From Alphaproteobacteria bacterium (GTDB lineage: Bacteria > Pseudomonadota > Alphaproteobacteria > Micavibrionales > Micavibrionaceae), in contig JAJFGU010000004.1 in the NCBI GenBank assembly GCA_021775955.1, forward strand, positions 1-64,000: 64,000 bases of DNA, read 5' to 3'. Below the pieces are notes generated by a model. It ran no database searches and was not told the origin of the DNA. It was given only the letters and a program-made list of their open reading frames with translations. Positions 46,462 through 55,494 of this stretch are shown one piece after another. Position 1 is the stretch's first letter. The number at the start of each line of letters is the position of its first letter. The translations under genes were made by a program, and so were the position numbers.

Positions 46462-47352
46462 TTAGGCTGGGCTTGGAAGTTCATTGAGAATTTCTTCAAG
46501 CTCCAGGAATGAAGGCTGCAGGTGATGAGGCAGCAGCTTGCGTGCAAACTCGATAGAAACCTGCGGTGCGGCCCCGTTCAAAAAGGCAATAATACAAACC
46601 TTCATGCATTTATAATATAATACTTCTGTCTCGGCTTTGGTGCTCATAGCAGCAGCAATGGGTGAGACCATACCGTAAGACACCCACACACCAAGGAACG
46701 TTCCCACCAGCGCACCACCGATCATTTTACCCAGCACTTCCGGCGGTTCACTGATCGAGGCCATGGTTTTAATCACACCAAGCACAGCAGCAACAATACC
46801 TAGCGCCGGAATACCGTCCGCCATGGTTTGCATGGCATGACCGGGATGGCCTTCGTGATGTTCAATCCCTTCAATTTCCTGGTCCATCAGGGCCTCAATT
46901 TCAAAGGCATTGTCATTTCCGAGAGAAATGATTCTTAAGTAGTCGCAGACAAATACAATGGCGTGGTGATTGTGCTGGAATTTCGGGAACTGGGCAAAAA
47001 GTTCACTCTCGTCAGGGTTCTCAATATGTTGCTCCAGCGCCAGCCAACCTTTGGTTTTCGCCAGTTTTAAAACAGTAAAGAGTGTGCTTAGCATTTCGAT
47101 ATAGTCTTCTTTGCTGTAAGCCTCCGGCTTAGAGAGGGCACCAAAATATTTCATCGTGCCTTTGATTGTTTCACCGGTATTGGCGACCAAAAAGGCAGCG
47201 ATAGCGCAGCCCATAATAATTACAATCTCACCGGGCAGTGCGCCGATAATAACCGTCATCAAACCCATAAATTTGGGCATATCGAAATGCATGGCGACCA
47301 GAAGGCCGCCAAAGGTGCAGACGAAGACGAGGGCAAGTCCTATGAATTTCAT
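46462..47352 (-). CDS. motA: Flagellar motor stator protein MotA
   Basis: This 296-residue protein has four membrane segments and MotA features such as GLALVFVCTFGGLLV, MQTMADGIPALGIVAAVLGVIKTM and GGALVGTFLGVWVSYGMV. It forms the proton-driven stator with MotB. The AGGAC ribosome site lies in the loop of a small AT hairpin (47358-47376). Other flagellar genes are absent here apart from fliL at 56132. Confidence 0.95.
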   Translation of the reverse strand: MKFIGLALVFVCTFGGLLVAMHFDMPKFMGLMTVIIGALPGEIVIIMGCAIAAFLVANTGETIKGTMKYFGALSKPEAYSKEDYIEMLSTLFTVLKLAKTKGWLALEQHIENPDESELFAQFPKFQHNHHAIVFVCDYLRIISLGNDNAFEIEALMDQEIEGIEHHEGHPGHAMQTMADGIPALGIVAAVLGVIKTMASISEPPEVLGKMIGGALVGTFLGVWVSYGMVSPIAAAMSTKAETEVLYYKCMKVCIIAFLNGAAPQVSIEFARKLLPHHLQPSFLELEEILNELPSPA

Positions 47353-47535
47353 AGCTTAAAAGAAGTCCTTTCTTTTAGAAGCTTTGGCTTTACTGAGAGT
47401 CCTACGATGCATGATTCGCCGTTAAAAAGAGCTTAAACAGGAAGAAAATAAACGCGGGTTTAGAGAATTGGTGACAGCAACACAACTCTAGGGATTGTTA
47501 TATTTTTTGAGCAAGATGGCAAGAATAGGAAGGTT

Positions 47536-48591
47536 TTAGGCTGCTTTTTCCTGTAGAAGTTTTGCAATGTCTGTGGCGGCATACGTCAGGATGGCATCAG
47601 CGCCGGCCCGTTTGAAAGCCATCATGGTTTCAGCTAGCGCCTGTTCGTAGTTCAGAGCGCCTGAGCTTGCCGCGGCTTTGAGCATGGCGTATTCGCCGCT
47701 GACATGATAGGCGAAGGTTGGAATTTTGAACGTTTCCTTGACCCGGTGAATGACGTCAAGGTAAGGCAGACCGGGCTTGACCATGACCATATCCGCGCCT
47801 TCCTGGATATCGAGCGCAACCTCGCGCAGGGCTTCATCTGTACCCGCCGGATTCATCTGATAGGTTTTCTTGTCACCTTTGAGAAAATCGCCGGAGCCAA
47901 CCGCGTCACGAAACGGGCCGTAAAAAGAGGATGCATATTTGGCGGCATAGGACAGAATAAGCGTGTCGGTGTGGTTTGCTTCTTCCAGCGCGTCTCTGAT
48001 ACGGCCAATACGGCCGTCCATCATGTCAGAGGGGGCAATTACATCGGCCCCGGATTCGGCTTGCACCAAAGCTTGCTGGCAAAGTATTTCAACCGTTTCG
48101 TCGTTGAGGATTTTACCGTCCTGAACCAGCCCGTCATGACCGTGCGTGGTGTAAGGGTCAAGAGCGACATCCGTTATGATTCCCATTTCCGGCAGGGCGT
48201 TTTTAATCTCAGCAATGGCGCGGCACATCAGGTTGTCAGGATTCACGGCCTCGCGTCCATCCATGGTTTTGTTTTCTTCCGGCACCACCGGGAACAGCGC
48301 CGTGGCCAAAATACCAGTGTCATGGGCTTGCCTCAGAGCTTCAATCGTCAGGTCGATGGAGCGTCTTTCGACGCCGGGCATGGACTTTATGCTCTCGCGC
48401 TGATTTTTACCTTCCGTGACAAAGACCGGCCAGATAAGATCGGCGGCGCTGAGGCTGTGCTCGGCGACCATATCGCGGATCCATCCTTGGGAGCGAAGAC
48501 GGCGCATTCTGGTGCGCGGATAGGCGGCAGATGCCGATAGCGAGCCTTGCCGATTGTCCTCAAGATTTTTAATAATCCGGTGTTTTAACAT
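47536..48591 (-). CDS. hemB: Delta-aminolevulinic acid dehydratase (porphobilinogen synthase)
   Basis: This 351-residue protein has the two active-site lysines (AAKYASSFYGPFRDA and MVMVKPGLPYLD). The zinc cysteine triad is replaced by Asp-type ligands (DVALDPYTTHGHDG), which marks the Mg/K-dependent class. It condenses two aminolevulinates for haem synthesis. The N-terminal extension (about 25 residues) is basic. It stands alone. Confidence 0.95.
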   Translation of the reverse strand: MLKHRIIKNLEDNRQGSLSASAAYPRTRMRRLRSQGWIRDMVAEHSLSAADLIWPVFVTEGKNQRESIKSMPGVERRSIDLTIEALRQAHDTGILATALFPVVPEENKTMDGREAVNPDNLMCRAIAEIKNALPEMGIITDVALDPYTTHGHDGLVQDGKILNDETVEILCQQALVQAESGADVIAPSDMMDGRIGRIRDALEEANHTDTLILSYAAKYASSFYGPFRDAVGSGDFLKGDKKTYQMNPAGTDEALREVALDIQEGADMVMVKPGLPYLDVIHRVKETFKIPTFAYHVSGEYAMLKAAASSGALNYEQALAETMMAFKRAGADAILTYAATDIAKLLQEKAA

Positions 48592-48732
48592 TTGAGCCTG
48601 TATTTAAAAAATTTATCTTTGCGTTTATTGTGATCTCTATTATGATTCAAAGGCTAATAGAGGTTATTAATATGTATTCACGTCCTCTAAGACAATCTAA
48701 TAATGTATAAAGACTTTTTTGGAGCTTAAACA

Positions 48733-49191
48733 GTGACAACACCGTATTACGAATCCATACAACTGATTGAACGCCTGCACCGCCACTTTCTGGATGTTTT
48801 GAAGGTCGAGCTTGATAAGCAGGGTATTCAGGACATCAACAACGTGCAAAGCATGATTTTGTTCAATATCGGCGATGAGGAAATGACCGTCGGTGAGTTG
48901 ACCATTCGTGGTTATTATCTCGGCTCGAATGTTTCTTATAACGTGAAGAAGATGGTGGAGAACGATTATCTTATTCAGGAGCGTTCCGTTCACGACAAAC
49001 GCTCAATCCGGGTGAAATTGTCGGAAAAGGGGACAAAGCTTCGGGATCTGATATCCGATATGTTCCGCCGCCATGAAGAAACCATCAAGGGCAGCGAGTT
49101 GACGGAGGACCATCTGGACGGTTTGAACAAAGCCCTGCAAATGCTGGAGCGCTTTTGGGCGCAACAGACGAATTTCTCCGGCGGCTTCTAG
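48733..49191 (+). CDS. MarR-type winged-helix regulator, LdtR-like
   Basis: This 152-residue protein starts at GTG 48733 with GGAG nine bases upstream. It has a helical N-terminus YYESIQLIERLHRHFLDVLKVELDK and a winged helix (MTVGELTIRGYYLGSNVSYNVKKMVENDYLIQERSVHDKRSIRV) with the MarR wing Asp/Arg. It resembles LdtR, which controls an L,D-transpeptidase in Liberibacter. The possible target at 36378 lies 12 kb away; the link is inference. A palindrome starts at its stop codon. Confidence 0.85.
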   Translation: MTTPYYESIQLIERLHRHFLDVLKVELDKQGIQDINNVQSMILFNIGDEEMTVGELTIRGYYLGSNVSYNVKKMVENDYLIQERSVHDKRSIRVKLSEKGTKLRDLISDMFRRHEETIKGSELTEDHLDGLNKALQMLERFWAQQTNFSGGF

Positions 49192-49312
49192 AGCTTCCTA
49201 CATTAACCCATGGACATCGTTATTCTTCGGTCTTGGCGTGCGCACGTAGTAAGGCTACGCTTACGCGTGCCTCGCCTCGAATGCCTTGCCATGAATTAAT
49301 GTAGTTTGCTCT
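49190..49312. repeat. Long imperfect palindrome after the MarR gene
   Basis: Arms 49190-49213 and 49289-49312 pair at 19 of 24 positions (core CTACATTAA...CATGG). The 75-base centre holds a GC-rich inverted repeat with CGTAGTAAGGCTACG. Its general plan resembles the element at 6315-6413, with a similar centre (AGTAGGCTTCTACT there). It starts on the regulator's stop codon and ends 15 bases before the stop of the convergent gcdH. Confidence 0.7.
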
Positions 49313-49326
49313 GAGTGCGGTGCTTT

Positions 49327-50502
49327 TTATCCGAAAGCCTGAAGTCCTGTCTGGGCTTTTCCAAGGATGAGGGCGTGAATGTCATGCGTGCCCTCATAAG
49401 TATTGACGGCCTCGAGATTCATCATATGGCGGATGACATGATATTCATCGGAAATGCCGTTGCCGCCCAGCATATCGCGGGCCTGGCGGGCGATATCGAG
49501 GGCTTTACCGCAATTGTTACGCTTGAGCAATGAAATGGCTTCCGGCGCGGCGCGTTTTTCGTCCTGTAGTCTCCCCAGCCGCCAGCAGGCAGTTAATCCC
49601 AGCGTAATTTCCGTTTGCATATCGGCGAGTTTCTTTTGGATGAGTTGCTGACCCGCAAGCGGTTTGCCGAATAATTCACGCTCTAATGTGTATTCGCGCG
49701 CGCGGTGCCAGCAATCCTCCGCAGCGCCCATCGCGCCCCAGGCAATACCAAAGCGGGCGGAATTCAAACACATCAGCGCCGATTTAATCCCGTCCGTACC
49801 CGGCATACGGTGTTCTTCCGAAACAGCGACTTCATCCATCATGATGCCGCCGGTGATAGAGGCGCGCAGGGCCATCTTGCCCTCGATCTTCGGGGCCTCT
49901 AACCCCTTCATCCCTTTTTCAAGAATGAAGCCCTGTATTGTGCCGTCATCATCCTTGGCCCAGACGATAAAGACATCGGCAATCGGGGAATTGGTAATCC
50001 ATTGCTTGGCACCGGAGATTTTATAACCATCTCCATCCTTTTTCGCGCGGGTTTTCATCGCTGTGGGGTCTGAGCCGCCATCGGGCTCGGTCAGGCCAAA
50101 ACAGCCGATGGATTCGCCGCTGGCAAGCTTTGGCAGATATTTTTCTTTTTGCGCATCCGAGCCGAACAAATAAATCGGCACCATCACCAGAGACGATTGC
50201 ACCGAATAACAGGAGCGATAGGCCGAATCGACACGCTCGAGCTCCCGCGCAATCAGACCGGCGGCAACATAACTGGCCCCGGCGCAGCCATAACCCTCAA
50301 TCATAGGCCCCAAAAGGCCGAGCGCGCCCATTTCCTGCATGATCTCCGGCTCAAACGTTTCGTGGCGGTTGGCCTCGAGAATGCGCGGCTGGAGCTTGTC
50401 CGCGGCGTAATCACGTGCGGTTTTTTCAATGATGCGCTCCTCATCCGTGAGGAGCTCATCCAAAAGCAGGGGGTCTTGCCAATTAAAGTCGGGTTTTTTC
50501 AT
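49327..50502 (-). CDS. gcdH: Glutaryl-CoA dehydrogenase
   Basis: From ATG 50502 this is a 391-residue acyl-CoA dehydrogenase with [12 protein letters not shown] and [18 protein letters not shown] for FAD binding. The catalytic Glu is in [20 protein letters not shown], a form typical of GcdH. It oxidises and decarboxylates glutaryl-CoA to crotonyl-CoA in lysine and tryptophan breakdown, a source of PHB precursors. The longer start at 50520 falls in the inverted repeat 50515-50591. Confidence 0.93.
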   Translation of the reverse strand: MKKPDFNWQDPLLLDELLTDEERIIEKTARDYAADKLQPRILEANRHETFEPEIMQEMGALGLLGPMIEGYGCAGASYVAAGLIARELERVDSAYRSCYSVQSSLVMVPIYLFGSDAQKEKYLPKLASGESIGCFGLTEPDGGSDPTAMKTRAKKDGDGYKISGAKQWITNSPIADVFIVWAKDDDGTIQGFILEKGMKGLEAPKIEGKMALRASITGGIMMDEVAVSEEHRMPGTDGIKSALMCLNSARFGIAWGAMGAAEDCWHRAREYTLERELFGKPLAGQQLIQKKLADMQTEITLGLTACWRLGRLQDEKRAAPEAISLLKRNNCGKALDIARQARDMLGGNGISDEYHVIRHMMNLEAVNTYEGTHDIHALILGKAQTGLQAFG

Positions 50503-50514
50503 TTTATTATTATG

Positions 50515-50591
50515 AACCACGGAGGCACGGAGACACAGAGAAAATTATGAATTCAAATAAAAAAACTCTGTGCCTCTGTGTCTCTGTGGTT
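50515..50591. repeat. GGAGACACAGAG inverted repeat
   Basis: Arms 50515-50540 and 50566-50591 (AACCACGGAGGCACGGAGAC...) pair at 22 of 26 positions with a 25-base AT-rich loop. It sits between divergent gcdH and the small DUF6898-like gene, so it covers both 5' leaders. This sequence type recurs between genes in many bacteria. Confidence 0.75.
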
Positions 50592-50602
50592 AAATATTTT
50601 TT

Positions 50603-50806
50603 ATGAGCAAGGATTCACTAAAGGGCCGTGAGGTCATTATCGAATATTTTCCCGTCGGGAAGCTGGTCAAGGTGTCGGCGATGGATACGCAAAGCCTGAC
50701 CGAAATATCGATTCACGGTCCAGCCAAGGCGGGCGAGGAGACACTCAAGCGCAATGCGCTCAAACGCCTCGAATACGTCCTGAAAAAGAAGGGATTGATT
50801 TCTTAG
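50603..50806 (+). CDS. DUF6898-like small protein
   Basis: This 67-residue protein has the pattern EVIIEYFPVGKLVKVSAMDTQSLTEISIHGPAKAGEETLKRNALKRLEYVLKKK, seen in a small alphaproteobacterial family next to rpiB. The function is unknown. It is the first gene of the rpiB-glyA-nrdR-rib run, 24 bases before rpiB. Confidence 0.75.
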   Translation: MSKDSLKGREVIIEYFPVGKLVKVSAMDTQSLTEISIHGPAKAGEETLKRNALKRLEYVLKKKGLIS

Positions 50807-50830
50807 GGCCTCACCTACTATATATTGTGC

Positions 50831-51265
50831 ATGAAAGACAAGCTCGCCATAGCCAGCGATCACGCCGGATATAACCTCAAACAAGCGATCAAAGCCCGTT
50901 TTAGCGATATTGAATGGGTCGATCTCGGCACAGACTCAGAAGAATCGGTGGATTATCCCGATTTTGGTCAGGCGCTGGGCAAAGCGATCGCCGATGATCA
51001 AGCGGAGCGCGGCATTGTGGTTTGCGGCTCTGGTATTGGCATTTCGATTGCCGCCAACCGCTATCCGGCTGTGCGGGCGGCGCTGTGTACCAGCCCGGAA
51101 ATGGCCAAGCTGGCGCGGCAACATAATGACGCCAATGTGCTGGCACTGGGGGAGCGGGTTATTGATGAGGCCACGGCGCTGGCTTGCGTTGAGGCGTTTT
51201 TAACAACAGAATTTGAAGGGGGCCGTCATCAGGGCCGCGTCAGTAAACTAGGAAAGGCAGTATAA
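50831..51265 (+). CDS. rpiB: Ribose-5-phosphate isomerase B
   Basis: From ATG 50831 this is a 144-residue protein with ASDHAGYNLK, DYPDFGQALGKAI, the catalytic Cys in VCGSGIGISIAANR and HNDANVLALGERVI. It interconverts ribulose- and ribose-5-phosphate. glyA begins immediately after its stop, with no gap. Confidence 0.94.
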   Translation: MKDKLAIASDHAGYNLKQAIKARFSDIEWVDLGTDSEESVDYPDFGQALGKAIADDQAERGIVVCGSGIGISIAANRYPAVRAALCTSPEMAKLARQHNDANVLALGERVIDEATALACVEAFLTTEFEGGRHQGRVSKLGKAV

Positions 51266-52573
51266 ATGAGCAATGCAGCAAGGAGCGAGGAACAAGTGAG
51301 CGGATTTTTTACAGATAATTTAGAAAGCGGTGATGCTGATGTTTATGCAGCCGTACAGGAAGAGCTGCACCGTCAGCAAAGCCAAATTGAATTGATTGCC
51401 TCGGAAAATATCGTATCAAAGGCGGTTCTGGAAGCGCAGGGCACGGTTCTGACCAATAAATACGCCGAAGGCTATCCCGGGCGCAGATATTACGGCGGCT
51501 GTGAGTTCGTTGACAAAGTTGAGGATCTTGCCCGTGATCGCGCCAAGCAGCTTTTCGGAGCCAAATATGCCAATGTCCAGCCCAATTCCGGCTCGCAGGC
51601 CAATCAGGGTGTGATGATGGCGCTGCTCCAGCCGGGCGATACGGTGCTGGGGATGAGCCTGGCCGCCGGAGGTCATTTGACCCATGGCGCGGCGCCCAAT
51701 CAGTCGGGCAAATGGTTTAACGCCATTCAATACGGGGTACGCGAGGACGATGCGCTGATCGATTATGATGAGGTTGAAGCGCTTGCCAGGGAACACAAAC
51801 CAAAAATGATTATTGCCGGGGCGTCGGCCTATCCGCGCGCCATTGATTTTAAGCGCTTTCGTGAGATTGCCGATAGCGTTGATGCTTATTTGTTTGTCGA
51901 TATGGCGCATTATGCCGGGCTAATTGCCGGTGGGGTGTATCCGTCACCCGTGCCGCATGCGCATGTGACGAGCACGACGACGCATAAGACGCTTCGTGGT
52001 CCTCGTGGAGGCATGATTTTAACCAATGATCTTGATATCTTCAAAAAGCTGAACTCGGCAATTTTCCCGGGTATTCAGGGCGGGCCGCTGATGCATGTGA
52101 TTGCAGCCAAAGCCGTGTCCTATGGTGAGGCTCTCAAGCCTGAATTTAAGTTATATGCCAAGGCTGTAGCCGATAATGCTAAGATTCTGGCTGAAACCCT
52201 GAAGCAAGGCGGGTTCGATATCGTGTCAGGTGGAACGGATTCGCATATCGTGCTGCTCGATTTACGGCCAAAGAAACTGACCGGAAACGTTACCGAGGCT
52301 GCGTTAGAGCGCGCGGCGATGACCTGTAACAAGAACGCAATTCCGTTTGATCCTGAACCGCCAATGGTAACCTCGGGTGTGCGTCTGGGGACTCCGGCGG
52401 CGACCAGTCGTGGTTTTGGTCCGGCGGAATGGAAGCTGGTTGGCGAGTATATGGTTGAGGTGCTTGATGGTCTGGCCGCCAATGGCGAGGACGGCAATGA
52501 GGCTGTTGAGCAGGCCGTAAAAGAGAAGGTGGAGGCGCTGTGCGCGCGTTTTCCCATCTATGAGGATTTGTAA
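51266..52573 (+). CDS. glyA: Serine hydroxymethyltransferase
   Basis: This 435-residue PLP enzyme has the catalytic lysine K241 in [14 protein letters not shown] and the LIASENIVS and [16 protein letters not shown] segments. It converts serine and tetrahydrofolate to glycine and methylene-THF, and uses the folate made by FolK and FolP. nrdR follows nine bases later. Confidence 0.96.
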   Translation: MSNAARSEEQVSGFFTDNLESGDADVYAAVQEELHRQQSQIELIASENIVSKAVLEAQGTVLTNKYAEGYPGRRYYGGCEFVDKVEDLARDRAKQLFGAKYANVQPNSGSQANQGVMMALLQPGDTVLGMSLAAGGHLTHGAAPNQSGKWFNAIQYGVREDDALIDYDEVEALAREHKPKMIIAGASAYPRAIDFKRFREIADSVDAYLFVDMAHYAGLIAGGVYPSPVPHAHVTSTTTHKTLRGPRGGMILTNDLDIFKKLNSAIFPGIQGGPLMHVIAAKAVSYGEALKPEFKLYAKAVADNAKILAETLKQGGFDIVSGGTDSHIVLLDLRPKKLTGNVTEAALERAAMTCNKNAIPFDPEPPMVTSGVRLGTPAATSRGFGPAEWKLVGEYMVEVLDGLAANGEDGNEAVEQAVKEKVEALCARFPIYEDL

Positions 52574-52582
52574 GGAGAAAGA

Positions 52583-53059
52583 ATGCGCTGTCCGTTTTGT
52601 GCAAGTGAAGAAACGCAAGTGAAGGATTCGCGTCCGACAGAGGACGCGGCGGCCATTCGCAGGCGCCGGTCCTGCCCGGATTGCGAGGAGCGCTTCACCA
52701 CGTTTGAGCGGGTGCAGTTGCGGGAAATGACGGTTCTGAAATCCGGTGGTCGCAAACAGCCCTTTGATGCCGATAAAATCATCAAATCCATGCAGATCGC
52801 CTTGCAAAAAAGGCCGGTCGAGCTGCCTGATATTGAAAAGGCTGCCGCGGCGATTGTTCGCCAGCTGGAATCGCAGGGCGAGGCGGAAGTGAATTCCAAA
52901 AGAATTGGTGAAGCGGTGATGAAGGCTCTGATTGACCTTGATGTTGTTGGCTATATTCGCTTTGCTTCGGTTTACAAAGATTTCCGCGAGCCTGAGGACT
53001 TCAATGACTTCCTCGATGATGTGAAGGGTCTTCAGTCCAAAAGGAAGAAAGCGGGTTAA
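52583..53059 (+). CDS. nrdR: Transcriptional repressor NrdR
   Basis: This 158-residue protein has the zinc ribbon CPFC...CPDC ([17 protein letters not shown]) and an ATP-cone ([16 protein letters not shown]). It represses ribonucleotide reductase genes when dATP is high. AAGGAG precedes the ATG. Confidence 0.96.
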   Translation: MRCPFCASEETQVKDSRPTEDAAAIRRRRSCPDCEERFTTFERVQLREMTVLKSGGRKQPFDADKIIKSMQIALQKRPVELPDIEKAAAAIVRQLESQGEAEVNSKRIGEAVMKALIDLDVVGYIRFASVYKDFREPEDFNDFLDDVKGLQSKRKKAG

Positions 53060-53065
53060 GCGCCC

Positions 53066-54154
53066 ATGGCTTCCCAAAAAAATAGTGAGCATATGCGCAG
53101 CGCTTTGGCGATCGCAAGACGTGGGCTGGGGCGTAGCTGGCCTAATCCGTCCGTGGGCTGTGTTGTTCTGGATAAAGATGAACGTGTTGTCGGCAGGGCC
53201 CGCACCGGAGATGGTGGCCGCCCGCATGCGGAAACGCAAGCGCTGGAGCAAGCCGGAATGATGGCCAAAGGCGGGAGCGTTTACGTGTCACTTGAACCCT
53301 GCGCGCACCAAGGTAAGGCACCACCTTGCGCGGAAAGCCTGATCGCGGCCGGTGTAAGGCGTGTGGTTGTGGCCTGTGAAGACCCGGACCCGCGTGTATC
53401 GGGCAAGGGTATTCAGACATTGCAAGAGGCAGGCATTGAAGTCGAAATAGGCGTGCTGGAACGCGAGGCGCTGACGCTGAACCATGGTTTCATTTTGCGG
53501 GTCACGCAAGACAGGCCGCTGGTAACGATGAAAGCGGCGACCAGCAGTGACGGTAAGATTGCCGCGGCAAAAGGCGAGCGCACGCAAATCTCTGGAGAAC
53601 AGGCGATGCGGCGCGCTCATCTGGAGCGTAGTCGCCACGATGCGGTACTGGTGGGGATTGGCACCGTGCTGGCCGATGACCCGCAATTGACGACGCATCT
53701 GCCGGGGCTGGAGCATAGTAGCATCCGCGTTGTTCTTGATTCTGATCTGCGCACTCCCGAAGATAGCCAGCTTATAATGACGGCAGCCCGCCACCCTTTG
53801 TGGATTTTTCATCATTCAAAAGAAGAGGCAAAGATTTCTGCTTTTGAAGGCAAGGGTGTAAAGCTTTTTCAGGTGGGAACCAATGATCCCGCCGATGTTC
53901 TTAAGGCGTTGGCCGGGGAAGGGATTACCCGGTTACTGATTGAAGGCGGCGGGCAGGTCAATACCATCTTTCTTGAGGCCGGTCTGTGTGATCAATTTCT
54001 GCATTTCAAGGCTCCGAAGACGCTTGGCGAAGGAGGGGTGGATGCGTTGCACGGTCACGATCTCGCCAGTCTTGAAAATAAATTCGGCCTGAAGAAGGCG
54101 GCGGTTGCGGCTTTGGACGAAGATTTACTGGAAATCTATGAAAAAGAAGCATAA
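53066..54154 (+). CDS. ribD: Bifunctional riboflavin deaminase/reductase RibD
   Basis: This 362-residue protein has an N-terminal cytidine-deaminase-like zinc domain (PHAETQALEQAG, LEPCAHQGKAPPC) and a C-terminal reductase domain (MKAATSSDGKIAAAKGERTQISGEQAMRRAHLERSRHDAVLVGIGT, LLIEGGGQVNTIFLEAGL). It performs the second and third steps of riboflavin synthesis. It starts six bases after nrdR. Confidence 0.95.
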   Translation: MASQKNSEHMRSALAIARRGLGRSWPNPSVGCVVLDKDERVVGRARTGDGGRPHAETQALEQAGMMAKGGSVYVSLEPCAHQGKAPPCAESLIAAGVRRVVVACEDPDPRVSGKGIQTLQEAGIEVEIGVLEREALTLNHGFILRVTQDRPLVTMKAATSSDGKIAAAKGERTQISGEQAMRRAHLERSRHDAVLVGIGTVLADDPQLTTHLPGLEHSSIRVVLDSDLRTPEDSQLIMTAARHPLWIFHHSKEEAKISAFEGKGVKLFQVGTNDPADVLKALAGEGITRLLIEGGGQVNTIFLEAGLCDQFLHFKAPKTLGEGGVDALHGHDLASLENKFGLKKAAVAALDEDLLEIYEKEA

Positions 54155-54165
54155 AGTGCATCTCC

Positions 54166-54756
54166 ATGTTTACAGGACTTATACAGGATATTGGAACCAT
54201 TCGTTCTGTCGAAGACAGGGGCGATGACGTACGGCTTGAAATTGAAACCGGTCTTGATCTTAAGAACGTGTCAGTTGGCGCGTCAATTGCCTGTTCCGGG
54301 GTTTGTTTGACGGTTACCGATAAATCAGAAAATTCATTTTTTACAGATGTTTCCAGCGAAACTTTAACAAAGACGCTTATCAAAAACTGGAGCACCGGAG
54401 ACAGGGTCAATATTGAACCGTCTTTGCGCCTTGGCGACGAACTTGGCGGTCATTTTGTGTTCGGCCATGTCGATGGTGTGGCGGAGCTGCTTGAAATCAC
54501 GCAAGACGGTGAATCGTACCGCTTCAAAATCCGCCCGCCAAAGGAGCTTGCACAGTATATCGCATCGAAGGGCTCTCTCTCTCTCGATGGAATTTCTTTG
54601 ACGGTTAACGAGGTTGAGGGCGATATATTCGGGGTCAACATCATTCCCCATACATGGGAGAACACAACGCTTGGCTCGAAAAAAACTGGCGATTTTATCA
54701 ATATTGAGATAGATATGCTGGCACGTTATGTCGCTAGAATACTAAAGGCCGCTTAG
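54166..54756 (+). CDS. ribE: Riboflavin synthase alpha subunit
   Basis: This 196-residue protein has two lumazine-binding repeats, the first starting MFTGLIQDIGTI with CSGVCLTVT, the second with HFVFGHVDGVAEL and SLDGISLTVNEV. It dismutates two lumazine molecules to riboflavin. The stop codon TAG touches the left arm of the 54757-55027 inverted repeat. Confidence 0.95.
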   Translation: MFTGLIQDIGTIRSVEDRGDDVRLEIETGLDLKNVSVGASIACSGVCLTVTDKSENSFFTDVSSETLTKTLIKNWSTGDRVNIEPSLRLGDELGGHFVFGHVDGVAELLEITQDGESYRFKIRPPKELAQYIASKGSLSLDGISLTVNEVEGDIFGVNIIPHTWENTTLGSKKTGDFINIEIDMLARYVARILKAA

Positions 54757-55027
54757 AGGGTCTATATTCACAATCTTTATACAATTCTGTGGCGTAATAA
54801 GAAGAAAGGAACAAGTTTTGACAATGATGGACATGCCAAAGCATATTCGAATTGGCAAAACGCTGCTAATTTCTTCTTATTACGCCACCCGCGGGGCGCC
54901 GCAAATTTTTGTATCTGGACTTTCAAACTGCTTGACCGTAGCTTTGGCTATGCTCTGCGCAGTTTTCAAGCCCATCTATCAAAAATTTTCTGGCGCAGAA
55001 TGGATAAAGATTGTGAATATAGACCCT
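54757..55027. repeat. Nested inverted-repeat element in the ribE-ribH gap
   Basis: Outer arms 54757-54789 and 54996-55027 match over 32 positions, with the first 24 bases (AGGGTCTATATTCACAATCT plus TTAT) perfect and one indel after. A second, perfect 18-base pair, TGGCGTAATAAGAAGAAA, lies at 54790-54807 and 54870-54887. A third pair, GCGCC..AAATTTTTG, lies at about 54896-54914 and 54978-54996. Together they predict a three-way or cruciform RNA fold. It begins right after the ribE stop and ends right before the ribH AAGGAG site. No FMN-riboswitch core is present. Confidence 0.85.
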
Positions 55028-55041
55028 AAAGGAGAAAGCTT

Positions 55042-55494
55042 ATGACACAAAAGATTGCAGTGATTTGCGCCGGGTGGAACGAAGACATTGTCGCCTCGGC
55101 CGAAAATTCTTTTAAAGCCGAAATGCAAAACAAAGGTTTTCCGGCAGAAAACATTCATGTGTTCAAAGTGCCTGGCAGCCTTGAAATTCCGTTGGCCGGT
55201 AAGAAGTTGCTTGAAGAAGGCTACGATATCGCGGTCGGCATTGGCTTTGTCGTCAATGGCGCGATTTATCGTCATGAATTTGTCGGCCAGGCGGTTGTCA
55301 GCGGTATCGTTGATGTCCAGCTACAAACCGGAAAGCCTTTTCTGTCCGTGGTTTTGACGCCGATTACCTTCAATGAGCATGTCGAAGAAAACAGAAAATA
55401 TTTCATCGACCATATGGTGCTTAAGGGCCAGGAAGCAGCCCATGCCTGTGCCGGCATGCTGGACTTTACCAGTGAGCTGAAACAAGCCGCATGA
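55042..55494 (+). CDS. ribH: 6,7-dimethyl-8-ribityllumazine synthase, RibH2 type
   Basis: This 150-residue protein has PGSLEIPLAGKKL and GAIYRHEFVGQAVVSGIVDVQLQTGKPFLSVVLTPITFNEH. The HEFV segment and VQL.T..P..SVVLTP match the decameric type II enzymes of Brucella-like alphaproteobacteria rather than the icosahedral form. AAGGAG precedes the ATG. It overlaps nusB by four bases. Confidence 0.93.
   Translation: MTQKIAVICAGWNEDIVASAENSFKAEMQNKGFPAENIHVFKVPGSLEIPLAGKKLLEEGYDIAVGIGFVVNGAIYRHEFVGQAVVSGIVDVQLQTGKPFLSVVLTPITFNEHVEENRKYFIDHMVLKGQEAAHACAGMLDFTSELKQAA

Noticed and set aside
54757-55041. FMN riboswitch upstream of ribH
   Set aside because: The conserved AGGGGCAGGGTGAAATTCC-type core is not present.
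54818-55045. 75-codon frame inside the ribE-ribH inverted repeat
   Set aside because: It runs through the repeat arms into the ribH start, has no ribosome site suited to it and no recognisable protein pattern.
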